From: Planctomycetaceae bacterium
GTDB taxonomy: Bacteria; Planctomycetota; Planctomycetia; Planctomycetales; Planctomycetaceae
DNA length: 6,370 nt
Reading direction: 5' to 3'
Assembly (NCBI GenBank): GCA_027080405.1
Contig: JALWSL010000824.1
Location: forward strand, 1 to 6,370
Shown: positions 1 to 6,370 of the stretch, one piece after another
How positions within the stretch are numbered: position 1 is the stretch's first letter
How the letters are laid out: each line of letters opens with the position of its first letter
Notes under the pieces: generated by a model
What the model was told of the DNA's origin: nothing
Databases searched by the model: none
Seen by the model: the letters and a program-made list of their open reading frames with translations, nothing else
Position numbers and translations under genes: made by a program

Positions 1-1471
1 GGTTGGGGATGGGAAGCAACTCTGCCACAATTTCATTTATCTGAATTTCGAACGGTTTCAGACCATCAATCACTTCGCCAACCCACATGCAGGTCGCTTC
101 AGTTGGAACTTCCCCGCGAATTTGCAGACGGCCGACTGATTTCCCTCGAACGATCAAGGGAAGTTGCGTCTCCCAAATCTCATCTGATTTTCCCATTTTT
201 TTCCGACTCCAGGAAGCGTGGTATTCTTCATGAATCGCGGGCAGGGAAACATTCAGATTGATTGTTGTCAAATCGAATCGGTCAGCAAATTGGGTTAATG
301 TTCCCCATAATTCTTCCCATTCATGACTTCCCCCGAATCGGGAAACCAGTGGCGTTGTCGCAGCATGCGAAGCCGGTTTTCTATAACTGACAAACGAAAG
401 CAGTGTCTTCCTGATCCGTTGGAGCAAGAGTACACATTCGGAATGCCCAAACATTTTCGTGATGGTCATCGTTCCGAGAACAGCCAATACGCCCCCCAAG
501 GCAAGGTACTCATTTTTCAAATAGACACTGACGACAGCCGCTGTTGCTGTCATCAGACAAAAAATACCAATCACAAAAACGGTTTTTTTTCCACTGTAAC
601 CGCGTCGCTGAAGGCAATGATGCAAATGGCCTCGGTCGGTGACATATATACTTCGCCCGGTCAATTTTCGGCGCAGAATAGCCATCCCGACATCAAAGGC
701 GGGGATAGCAAGTATTGCTGTCGGAGCGACCAAAGCGATTGTCGCCGGTCCTTTGAGGGAACTTTGGATGCCGAGCACTCCAATAACCAGTCCTATCAGC
801 ATGCTCCCGGCATCTCCCAGGAAAATCGTAGCTGGCGGATAATTATGGAACAAAAATCCTACCAGACTCCCTACAAGGGCCAACGCAATAACTCCATCAA
901 TTGGATGCCCCGACAAAAACGCCATCACCGCGATCGCCAAACCGATAACTGCTCCGACACTCGATGCCAGACCATCAATCCCATCAATCAAATTGAACGC
1001 ATTCATCGCGCCCAGCAGCCAGAAAAGGGTAAAGGGAACCGCCATCACTCCCAGATCGATCCGCCAGCCGAAGAAATGAATTTTCTGAATCAGCAGACCA
1101 GCTGCAATCAATCCTCCTGCGACAATCAGCTGCCCCAAACCTTTTTGCCGGCCTCGTAACCCGAAGCGATCATCAACCGTCCCCAGAATTGCAATCCCCA
1201 CTATCGAAGCGGCAAAGGCCATCAGAAAAGATCGCCTTTCGTAAAAGAGGTCTTGCCATGGGTTATTGGTCACCAACAGCACGACGATTGCAGTCGCCAT
1301 TCCGAACACCACCGCCCAACCACCGCCTAGCGGAATCGACTGCTTATGCAGTTTGCGATGCGTATCCGGGTGATCCACAATATCGAGCCATAAGGCGATT
1401 CGACGTACCACAGGAGTCATCAGCAAAGAGCTGAAAAAAGCAGCTGCGGTGATGGAAAAAATTATGTTCAT
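1..1471 (-). CDS. WecA/TagO-type undecaprenyl-phosphate sugar-1-phosphate transferase (C-terminus cut by window edge)
   Basis: This is an integral-membrane glycosyltransferase of family 4 (MraY/WecA/TagO superfamily). It moves a sugar-1-phosphate, usually GlcNAc-1-P, from a UDP-sugar to polyprenyl phosphate, the first step of lipid-linked glycan synthesis. The visible 490 codons are open to the left edge with no stop. Seen motifs: LGGGW at 48-52, DD at 100-101 followed by K110 and Q114, NAFNLIDGIDGLAS at 157-170, FLGDAGSM at 217-224, and DRGHLHH at 279-285. The last resembles the HxHH signature of WecA/TagO and not the MraY form. About eleven hydrophobic segments span residues 1-342, as in WecA. 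From about 345 a soluble extension of at least 145 residues follows, which WecA and TagO (about 350-370 residues) lack. The ATG at 1471 has no Shine-Dalgarno; an in-frame TTG at 1501 overlapping the upstream stop is an alternative. The gene lies 26 bp after the polymerase gene on the same strand. The family is sure; the sugar is unknown. Confidence 0.93.
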   Translation of the reverse strand, partial: MNIIFSITAAAFFSSLLMTPVVRRIALWLDIVDHPDTHRKLHKQSIPLGGGWAVVFGMATAIVVLLVTNNPWQDLFYERRSFLMAFAASIVGIAILGTVDDRFGLRGRQKGLGQLIVAGGLIAAGLLIQKIHFFGWRIDLGVMAVPFTLFWLLGAMNAFNLIDGIDGLASSVGAVIGLAIAVMAFLSGHPIDGVIALALVGSLVGFLFHNYPPATIFLGDAGSMLIGLVIGVLGIQSSLKGPATIALVAPTAILAIPAFDVGMAILRRKLTGRSIYVTDRGHLHHCLQRRGYSGKKTVFVIGIFCLMTATAAVVSVYLKNEYLALGGVLAVLGTMTITKMFGHSECVLLLQRIRKTLLSFVSYRKPASHAATTPLVSRFGGSHEWEELWGTLTQFADRFDLTTINLNVSLPAIHEEYHASWSRKKMGKSDEIWETQLPLIVRGKSVGRLQIRGEVPTEATCMWVGEVIDGLKPFEIQINEIVAELLPIPN

Positions 1472-1497
1472 AGGAGGTAAATCGTGTGAGTGATTGA

Positions 1498-4182
1498 TCA
1501 ATTCTTTTTTGAATAGACCGCCAAATACAATTCGCGGTACATACTGTTACTGCCATCCGCCTGTGTGCAGGCTTTGGCCTGCTTCAACGCTTCTCCATAC
1601 TTCCCTTGCTTCTGAAGCAGTTGCGCATATTGAAACCGCCATTCCAGATTGCGCGGGGCCAACTCAAGCGCCTTTTTGAAGTGGTCAATCGCTTCATCAG
1701 GCGAATTTTTCAGCTCCGATACAACTGCCAGTTGATAGAATGTCTCTGCCCGGGATTCACCTTCAGCCAAAAGAAGTTTCTCCGCTCGCCGAAGAAGTGC
1801 AAGACGATCCGCACCATCTTCCTGTTCAGACGCATTCTTCGCCAAGTCGATCAAAACCGATGCAGAAAAAGGGAGTGAACCGATCGGAAGTTTATTTCTA
1901 TCCGGCAGACTGAGCGAATGTTGATAAATTGCGGCAGCGTACAGTTCGGATTCAGCCAGACTGATTTTCCAGCAGTCAACAGCACGTTCATAATCAGCCT
2001 GTTCAAAGTAGTACAACCCCGCCTGGTACATTAAATCAGCACGGCGATACGCCATCTGCGTAATTGGTTGCAAGTAGGGGTTACTCCCTTCCGGTTCACG
2101 AACAAGGAACGAAAGTTGTGCCAAGGAAAAATGCACACGTGGCAACAGAGGAGAAGCCCGTCTGGCCAAAAGGAGATGACGAAAAGCTGGCCTTAAAGTT
2201 TCCTTGACAACTTGCTGATCTCGCAAATTCCGCAGAGAACGATGGTATCCCGAACGATACCATCGACCGGCAAGCTGATCCAGATGTGCGAGAGAGGTCT
2301 GCTCCCATATTACCCGATTCCGCGACACTTCCCCTTTGGGGTTCTGTTTCCAATCATCCCGTTCAGTCCCGTCTTTCTTTTCAACGAGTAGTCGGTAAGC
2401 TCTCTCCCGATACTGTTCGATCCATCCGTCAGCGATCGCCAATTGATAGCGTAAGTCGTCAGGATATCTCTGCAGGCGGGCTGAAAAATTGAGAAGCGAG
2501 ATTTCCTTATCTTCTGTGGGCAGGCCCGGGTCCCTCATCTCGTTAACAAATCTGGTATGAGCCGAATGCATCACAGTGGCTTTGTACGATTCCGTCAACG
2601 GAAAAAGGGACTGCAGAACCAAAGCGAGAATGAAAACGCCGGTTACCAATGGAGACCTGAGTCGCAAAAAAGTGATGAGGCGAGGCCAACGGGAAAAATC
2701 ACTGAACTGACAGGCCTGCCCTGCTCCCGCACCGCAAATAGCCGCCAATAAAAGCATGTTCGCCGGGGCGTAAAGTCCAAAATCAAAAAAGGCATGGATA
2801 GACTGGGATGTCAATGCAAACAAAACCGCCAATGCAAAGGGCCGCGAACGAATCCCCGGAGCTTTCCGCAAAGAAAAGACAGAGACGACAACCATTAAGA
2901 CCATGGCAACAAGGAGTAGCCCCAAACCGACAACGCCCCCTTCGACCATTGCCTCAAGGTACTGGTTTTCCGCGTGATAAAACCATTCTTCACCAGGCTG
3001 TGTCATGTAAAGTCGATGAATGTAGCGGTATGTTCCCAAACCGCTTCCCGTCAGCCAGAAATCAGGAACCGTTCTACTGGCCTGTCTCCAATGCTGAATG
3101 CGAGTATTCCGGGTAACATCCTGTTTTGTGATAGAATCAAGTCTATCGGATACAGTTGAAGACAGCCCAATTCCAATGAGTATGACAACCGCCAACATCG
3201 CCACTGCAACAAGTTGGTAAGGAAACTTAAGCCCTCTCCCGGCATAGAGCGCCGAAACAGATAGCGTGATCACACCCGCCCCCGCCATCGCGACAAACGC
3301 TCCGCGAGATAACGAGCACAAAATGCCGATCACAACACACAACGTGAGAAACCCGGCCAGGAAACTCAATGATTTATTCTTGCGTCTGATCGATTCGCTC
3401 TGCCTGGTCGAATCTCGTCTGAGCATCTGATTGGACATCAACAGTCCCAATCCACCTCCCAGGCACATCAACAGATATCCTGCTGCATGATTATGATTTA
3501 CATACGGACCGAACGCCATGTTGACTTGAGACGGCTTGTAAAACCAATACAGCTTTCCATTCCATGTCAGTTGCTGGATGATTCCAAAAATAGATAGAGC
3601 TGCTCCATTCCCCAATAATAGCCACCACAATTTTCCCTGCACTTGCTCCTGGGCGAATAATTGTGCTGAAACAATGAAAACGATAGAAGCAAGCACCAAA
3701 AGCGAAACATCACTTCGCGTTGAAGCAGGATAGAGGCTGATCGTCTGCCGGGAAGAGTTCCCCCGCCCTTCGCCTTTTACCGCATCGTTGCCTGATTGCT
3801 CACTGAGTTGCCAGAGGTGCGAAGCAACAGGAGAGAATTTTGTGATCGTCTCAGTGGACAAAGGGGTCAGTTGAAACAGACCGAACAGTATTGCAAACAA
3901 AACAGGCAGAGCTACCAATGGAATATCAATCGACTTCGCACAGCCACGAATCCGCGAGAAAAACCAAAAGGCGACGCAAACCGTCACCCCCACACAAATA
4001 TATTGCAGCAGGTATGCGGTACGCCCCCCCAAAAGCCAGGGAGCAATAATCAACAGACTCAAAAGAGGCAAGGCTGGAAACAATGTTGCATCGGCTAGCG
4101 CAGACCAGCACTTCGTCACTTCCTGATCAGCGTGTTTCCCTTCATTTTGCGGCAAGCAATGTCGATCGGTGGGGAAATACAT
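1498..4182 (-). CDS. O-antigen ligase/polymerase family (Wzy_C) membrane protein with C-terminal TPR region
   Basis: An 894-residue protein with a polytopic membrane half (about 34-530, roughly 12-13 hydrophobic segments) and a soluble half (about 530-894). The membrane half shows Wzy_C-family landmarks: GPYVNHNHAAGYL at 225-237, LSRGAFVA at 291-298, an R/W-rich stretch leading to GSGLGTYRY at 379-387, and HAENQYLEAMVEGGVVGLG at 403-421. Known members are O-antigen ligases (WaaL) or Wzy-type polymerases, which transfer or join lipid-linked glycans on the non-cytoplasmic face; sequence alone does not separate the two. The soluble half ends in two TPR-like hairpins at 813-846 and 847-880, with weaker helical repeats around 715-750. 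ATG 4182 follows an in-frame TAG 18 nt upstream with no other start between them, and it lacks a Shine-Dalgarno. The gene lies 149 bp after the secreted-protein gene and 26 bp before the initiating transferase, consistent with one polysaccharide operon. Ligase versus polymerase is unresolved. Confidence 0.9.
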   Translation of the reverse strand: MYFPTDRHCLPQNEGKHADQEVTKCWSALADATLFPALPLLSLLIIAPWLLGGRTAYLLQYICVGVTVCVAFWFFSRIRGCAKSIDIPLVALPVLFAILFGLFQLTPLSTETITKFSPVASHLWQLSEQSGNDAVKGEGRGNSSRQTISLYPASTRSDVSLLVLASIVFIVSAQLFAQEQVQGKLWWLLLGNGAALSIFGIIQQLTWNGKLYWFYKPSQVNMAFGPYVNHNHAAGYLLMCLGGGLGLLMSNQMLRRDSTRQSESIRRKNKSLSFLAGFLTLCVVIGILCSLSRGAFVAMAGAGVITLSVSALYAGRGLKFPYQLVAVAMLAVVILIGIGLSSTVSDRLDSITKQDVTRNTRIQHWRQASRTVPDFWLTGSGLGTYRYIHRLYMTQPGEEWFYHAENQYLEAMVEGGVVGLGLLLVAMVLMVVVSVFSLRKAPGIRSRPFALAVLFALTSQSIHAFFDFGLYAPANMLLLAAICGAGAGQACQFSDFSRWPRLITFLRLRSPLVTGVFILALVLQSLFPLTESYKATVMHSAHTRFVNEMRDPGLPTEDKEISLLNFSARLQRYPDDLRYQLAIADGWIEQYRERAYRLLVEKKDGTERDDWKQNPKGEVSRNRVIWEQTSLAHLDQLAGRWYRSGYHRSLRNLRDQQVVKETLRPAFRHLLLARRASPLLPRVHFSLAQLSFLVREPEGSNPYLQPITQMAYRRADLMYQAGLYYFEQADYERAVDCWKISLAESELYAAAIYQHSLSLPDRNKLPIGSLPFSASVLIDLAKNASEQEDGADRLALLRRAEKLLLAEGESRAETFYQLAVVSELKNSPDEAIDHFKKALELAPRNLEWRFQYAQLLQKQGKYGEALKQAKACTQADGSNSMYRELYLAVYSKKN

Positions 4183-4331
4183 GGAAGGTAACCAACTCTA
4201 ACCCGCTAAAGGCGACCAAGCCACCAATCGCGCCAGGAACCCGCCTCAATTACTCGCCTCCATGTCTAATCAGATAGGACAAGGCCTCCCGATACCTCAT
4301 GTCCGAAGTATTCGTTCAACAACTAAAATGG

Positions 4332-5660
4332 CTAGGGACTGGCTAACAGGCCGAGCAACCCGAGAAGCCCCAACGCTGCTGCCCCGCCGGCGCCACCAGC
4401 CCCAACGCCTGAACCACCGCCGCCGCCACCAGCACCTCCACCACCAGCGCCTCCTCCAGCTGGAACGGCCTGCATCAGTTGTGCAAATTCAGCTGGTGCA
4501 AGAAGTTGGTTCAGCGCCTGGTAGTTTTCCGGCCCCACCATTGAAAAGTCAAAAACGGGACCATTGGCCGGTTGCGCCAAAGAAACGAACTGATAACCTC
4601 CCAACAACGAACGAATACCGGCGTTAAAATCATTTTCGGGAGCACGAACCCGAATCCCGACTGCGCCAACGCCATCTTCACCCGCAGTTACAATCGAATA
4701 GATTCCAGGGTTGAAATCGGGAATAATGAATCGACCATCAGCTTCAACATCGGCTGAATAAACGATCGAATCACCCTGAACGAAGTAAACACGATTCGTG
4801 AAGGGATGCATCAGGAAAGACCTCCCCGAAACAGGATGCAAGCGTCGCAGGTGACCACTAAAACTGCCATCAGCATTCGTCACAAAGGTATTGACATTTT
4901 CCTTGAGTACGTCCGCATCATCGACGACCTCTGGCGTAATTTTTGCGTACTCCGGGATATTCTCATCGGCTGGCTCCAATGGAATTGCCCCCGTTTCCCG
5001 ATGGAGCGCTGTCTCAAAAATGGACAGAATCACGGGTACATGCTGAGCGGGAACAGCAAATACCGTCAGTTCCAATGATGCTGCCTGTTTCCCTTGAGCG
5101 ACTGAATCAAAAACGTGAATGGAAAACGCCGCAAACGACCGCTCGCCCCTCACCAACACCCCGTACACACCGGGGATGATCCCACCCGACTGAAAATCAC
5201 CATTGGGAGTTGATTGAACGGTGGAAAAAATAGTCCCAGCTTTGACAAATGTAATCGTCGTTGGGCCAGGCCCTACATCAGAACCAAGCAAGATAACACG
5301 ACCTTTGAGCATCCCATCGGGATTCAACCTGACATGATACGTATGAGTGTAAGAGCGATCTTTCCCATTCCAATGCAGATAATTCTCGGGCTTAATAGAA
5401 GAAAAAGTCCTATTTTCACCCGAAAAATCATGAGCTGCGGGTACAGGACCCTCCTCGGCACCTTCATGAGCACGATTGTCAGGGACATCCTTAACCGCCG
5501 CCAACACGACAGGTTCGGCGACAACTTTTTCGAACTGTGCATCAGTGATGAGATCACTCTCCAATACCTGAACAGGTCCATACTCGGAAACAGCAGCCAT
5601 TCCCAGCGTAGCGAACACACAGCCTAGGAAAAGAGAGGTAACAAATGTGGAACGGAACAT
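4332..5660 (-). CDS. Secreted protein of unknown function with two beta-rich modules and a Gly-rich/hydrophobic tail
   Basis: I do not recognise a named family. The 442-residue product begins with a typical signal peptide (R3, hydrophobic 6-22, likely cleavage after GMAA at about residue 23), so it should be exported. Two similar modules follow, at about 109-185 and 257-340. Each has an NxDG start, an FV strand, an ADG/NG-F turn, and a PG[VI]Y strand followed by a short strand ending IxV. This resembles carboxypeptidase-regulatory or Ig-like beta sandwiches, but only by pattern. Residues 402-426 are 19/25 glycine, and 427-442 form a hydrophobic Ala/Leu/Gly tail ending ASP. No catalytic motif is visible. 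The reading frame extends upstream to an ATG at 5762, but ATG 5660 is preferred because GGGAG lies 9 nt upstream and the signal peptide starts there. The gene lies behind a strong promoter and ahead of the polysaccharide genes. A surface or envelope role is inferred. Confidence 0.85.
   Translation of the reverse strand: MFRSTFVTSLFLGCVFATLGMAAVSEYGPVQVLESDLITDAQFEKVVAEPVVLAAVKDVPDNRAHEGAEEGPVPAAHDFSGENRTFSSIKPENYLHWNGKDRSYTHTYHVRLNPDGMLKGRVILLGSDVGPGPTTITFVKAGTIFSTVQSTPNGDFQSGGIIPGVYGVLVRGERSFAAFSIHVFDSVAQGKQAASLELTVFAVPAQHVPVILSIFETALHRETGAIPLEPADENIPEYAKITPEVVDDADVLKENVNTFVTNADGSFSGHLRRLHPVSGRSFLMHPFTNRVYFVQGDSIVYSADVEADGRFIIPDFNPGIYSIVTAGEDGVGAVGIRVRAPENDFNAGIRSLLGGYQFVSLAQPANGPVFDFSMVGPENYQALNQLLAPAEFAQLMQAVPAGGGAGGGGAGGGGGGSGVGAGGAGGAAALGLLGLLGLLASP
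4335..4457 (-). repeat. Gly-rich low-complexity segment and hydrophobic C-terminal tail
   Basis: This codes for residues 402-442 of the secreted protein. Runs of 3, 4 and 6 glycines are separated by single Ala residues, followed by a mixed Gly/Ala/Val/Ser stretch and then a Leu/Gly/Ala tail with an LLG repeat, ending Ser-Pro. Glycine codons are mixed (GGT, GGC, GGG), so this is not one simple trinucleotide repeat at the DNA level. There is no basic cluster after the hydrophobic part, unlike standard GlyGly-CTERM or PEP-CTERM tails. Confidence 0.8.
5592..5660 (-). other. Signal peptide of the 442-residue secreted protein
   Basis: Residues 1-23 of the secreted protein: a short N-region with Arg3, a hydrophobic core of about 16 residues, and a small-residue cleavage site with Ala at -1 and a Met-Ala pair before it. 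There is no Cys at a lipobox position near the cleavage site (the only Cys is inside the core at 14), so signal peptidase I is expected and not lipoprotein processing. The exact cleavage position is a prediction by eye. Confidence 0.75.
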
Positions 5661-5669
5661 GATATCTGA

Positions 5670-5674
5670 CTCCC
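5670..5674 (-). promoter_or_regulatory. Ribosome binding site deciding the start at 5660
   Basis: GGGAG on the minus strand lies 9 nt before ATG 5660. It is the main reason to prefer this start over the longer frame opening at ATG 5762, which has no purine-rich site in front of it and would bury the signal peptide 34 residues inside the protein. Confidence 0.65.
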
Positions 5675-5773
5675 AAGATTGCACAACAACTCCGTGCGCC
5701 ACTGCAAACACACTGAACATCCAACCTTTGATCGCACTGTTATTTTGGTATGAAATCAACACAATCGCCCCGC

Positions 5774-5803
5774 ATTATTGATAAAACTGACTCCCCCTGT
5801 CAA
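5774..5803 (-). promoter_or_regulatory. Sigma70-like promoter for the minus-strand gene set
   Basis: On the minus strand, a perfect -35 TTGACA (5803-5798) is followed by an 18-bp spacer and a -10 AATAAT (5779-5774, 5 of 6 to TATAAT). The expected transcription start is near 5767, giving a leader of about 107 nt to ATG 5660. It points into the secreted-protein gene and, through gaps without a visible terminator, possibly into the O-antigen ligase-family and transferase genes. Confidence 0.6.
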
Positions 5804-5944
5804 CTGCATTTACCCCTTTTTCTCCATATTGTCCATTTAACCTCTTCAATTCTATCCTAGCCAATGCAATCGCAATGCTCCCATAGTACGTGAAGATAGG
5901 AAGAATACATGTGTTTTTAAGGGGCGAAGTATCAGCATACCACT

Positions 5945-5950
5945 TATAAT
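5945..5950 (+). promoter_or_regulatory. Possible -10 element for the lipoprotein gene
   Basis: A perfect TATAAT on the plus strand, 128 bp before the GTG start at 6079. No -35 resembling TTGACA is found 16-18 bp upstream (the 17-bp position reads GGGCGA) and there is no extended TGn. It may be a weak or activator-dependent promoter, or chance in an AT-rich stretch. Confidence 0.3.
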
Positions 5951-6064
5951 CGATAAATCCGGATAAAGAGTAAGAAACTGATCGAACGATAAAACCGATC
6001 ATGGAGAGTGATGGGGTGTAATCCAGTTCTGTAGCTGGAGCACTCGGGCATTATTTTCTTTCCA

Positions 6065-6070
6065 AGAGGA
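6065..6070 (+). promoter_or_regulatory. Ribosome binding site of the lipoprotein gene
   Basis: AGAGGA lies 8 nt before the GTG at 6079. It supports this non-ATG start over the in-frame ATG at 6112, which would cut the signal peptide to a very short N-terminus without basic residues. Confidence 0.65.
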
Positions 6071-6078
6071 AGACGATC

Positions 6079-6370
6079 GTGAATCGCACCAATTTGTGTT
6101 TCTGCTCTGCCATGCTGGTTCTCCTTATGAGTGCTGGCTGTTCCAGTACTGGTTCACAACGCAGTTTTACCAACTCCAGTGCTAGTCCAGCCAACATGCC
6201 ATCTCGTAAAAGAATGCTGGTAATTGCCCAAACCTATGAACAGCAGGGCTATAAGCAGCGAGCGATTTCCGCCTACCGCCAAGTGCTTAAGCGGTACCCC
6301 GGAACCGAGCAGGGGGAAATTGCAAAAAAAAGAATTTTGGCTTTAAACGGGGATAATAAACTTCAACGCT
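6079..6370 (+). CDS. Small lipoprotein with TPR-like repeat (C-terminus cut by window edge)
   Basis: 97 codons are visible, open to the right edge. The N-terminus has Arg3, a hydrophobic core and a lipobox-like MSAGC ending at Cys21, so it should be lipidated and membrane-anchored. A Ser/Thr/Asn-rich linker (22-40) follows. Residues about 45-88 then read as an amphipathic helix pair of TPR type, with AQTYEQQGYKQRAISAYRQV followed by an LKRYPGTEQGEIA segment, as in BamD/YbgF-like outer-membrane-associated TPR proteins. The specific role is unknown and the rest of the protein is outside the window. Start GTG 6079 is chosen for its AGAGGA site and full signal peptide. It is transcribed divergently from the polysaccharide genes, so it may share regulation with them or simply be the first gene of another operon. 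Confidence 0.8.
   Translation, partial: MNRTNLCFCSAMLVLLMSAGCSSTGSQRSFTNSSASPANMPSRKRMLVIAQTYEQQGYKQRAISAYRQVLKRYPGTEQGEIAKKRILALNGDNKLQR

Larger units (their letters stand above)
5661..6078. other. Divergent intergenic region (418 bp)
   Basis: This lies between the minus-strand secreted-protein gene and the plus-strand lipoprotein gene. It holds the minus promoter at 5774-5803, a plus-strand TATAAT at 5945-5950, three GATAAA repeats (5952, 5962, 5988), and a 6-bp inverted repeat TGATCG/CGATCA (5979-5984 and 5996-6001). A 75-codon minus-strand frame (5775-6002) crosses it, but it has no ribosome binding site, no recognisable domain, and ends inside the promoter, so I do not call it a gene. 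Confidence 0.6.

Noticed and set aside
323..1159. 278-codon plus-strand frame
   Set aside because: It is antisense to the transferase core, including the DD, NAFNLIDG and FLGDAGSM motif codons, and its product is low-complexity polar sequence with no recognisable domain.
1472..1489. AGGAGG on the plus strand between the two membrane-protein genes
   Set aside because: It looks like a perfect Shine-Dalgarno, but the following plus-strand GTG is immediately followed by TGA, and the flanking genes are on the opposite strand.
4183..4331. Possible terminator or tiny gene in the gap between the secreted-protein and O-antigen ligase-family genes
   Set aside because: The best inverted repeat (GGACA/TGTCC, 18-nt loop) is short and has no T-run. 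A 16-codon minus-strand frame there has no ribosome binding site. No -35/-10 pair was convincing.
4377..4460. GC-rich tract read as a DNA-level microsatellite or CRISPR-like repeat
   Set aside because: It is explained by the Gly/Ala-rich coding segment. The codons are mixed and there is no regular unit with spacers.
5214..5627. 137-codon plus-strand frame
   Set aside because: It is antisense to the signal peptide and first module of the secreted protein, with no domain or ribosome binding site.
5775..6002. 75-codon minus-strand frame in the intergenic region
   Set aside because: There is no ribosome binding site before ATG 6002, no recognised domain, and its 3' end runs through the TTGACA/AATAAT promoter. 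Conservation in relatives would be needed to revive it.

Overview
The window reads as part of an envelope or exopolysaccharide assembly locus from a Gram-negative bacterium, most likely a planctomycete. That assignment is an inference. It rests on the moderate GC content, the pairing of a TPR-tailed O-antigen ligase/polymerase-family protein with a WecA/TagO-type initiating transferase that carries a long C-terminal extension, a secreted protein ending in a Gly-rich/Leu-rich tail, and the frequent absence of Shine-Dalgarno sequences. No 16S rRNA or other phylogenetic marker is present.

Layout. Three genes lie on the minus strand and are read from right to left. First comes a secreted protein of unknown function with two copies of a beta-rich module (4332-5660). 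Second is an 894-residue polytopic O-antigen ligase/polymerase-family protein with a C-terminal TPR region (1498-4182). Third is a polyprenyl-phosphate sugar-1-phosphate transferase (1471 to the left edge, incomplete at its C-terminus). A strong sigma70-like promoter (TTGACA, 18-bp spacer, AATAAT) sits at 5774-5803, upstream of the secreted protein. The gaps are 149 bp and 26 bp, and I see no convincing terminator in either, so the three genes may form one transcript. A fourth gene, a small lipoprotein with a TPR-like helical hairpin, starts at 6079 on the plus strand and leaves the window at the right edge. The two transcription directions diverge from a 418-bp intergenic region (5661-6078) that carries the promoter, a perfect TATAAT on the plus strand, and short repeats.

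How the genes could work together (inference). The transferase would load the first sugar phosphate onto a polyprenyl carrier on the cytoplasmic face. The Wzy_C-family protein would polymerise or ligate the completed glycan on the far side of the membrane. The secreted protein and the lipoprotein would act in the periplasm or at the surface. The two enzyme calls are secure at family level. The secreted protein is the least explained element. No RNA gene, CRISPR array, insertion sequence or attachment site was recognised. The many plus-strand ORFs between 323 and 5627 are antisense shadows of the minus-strand genes.
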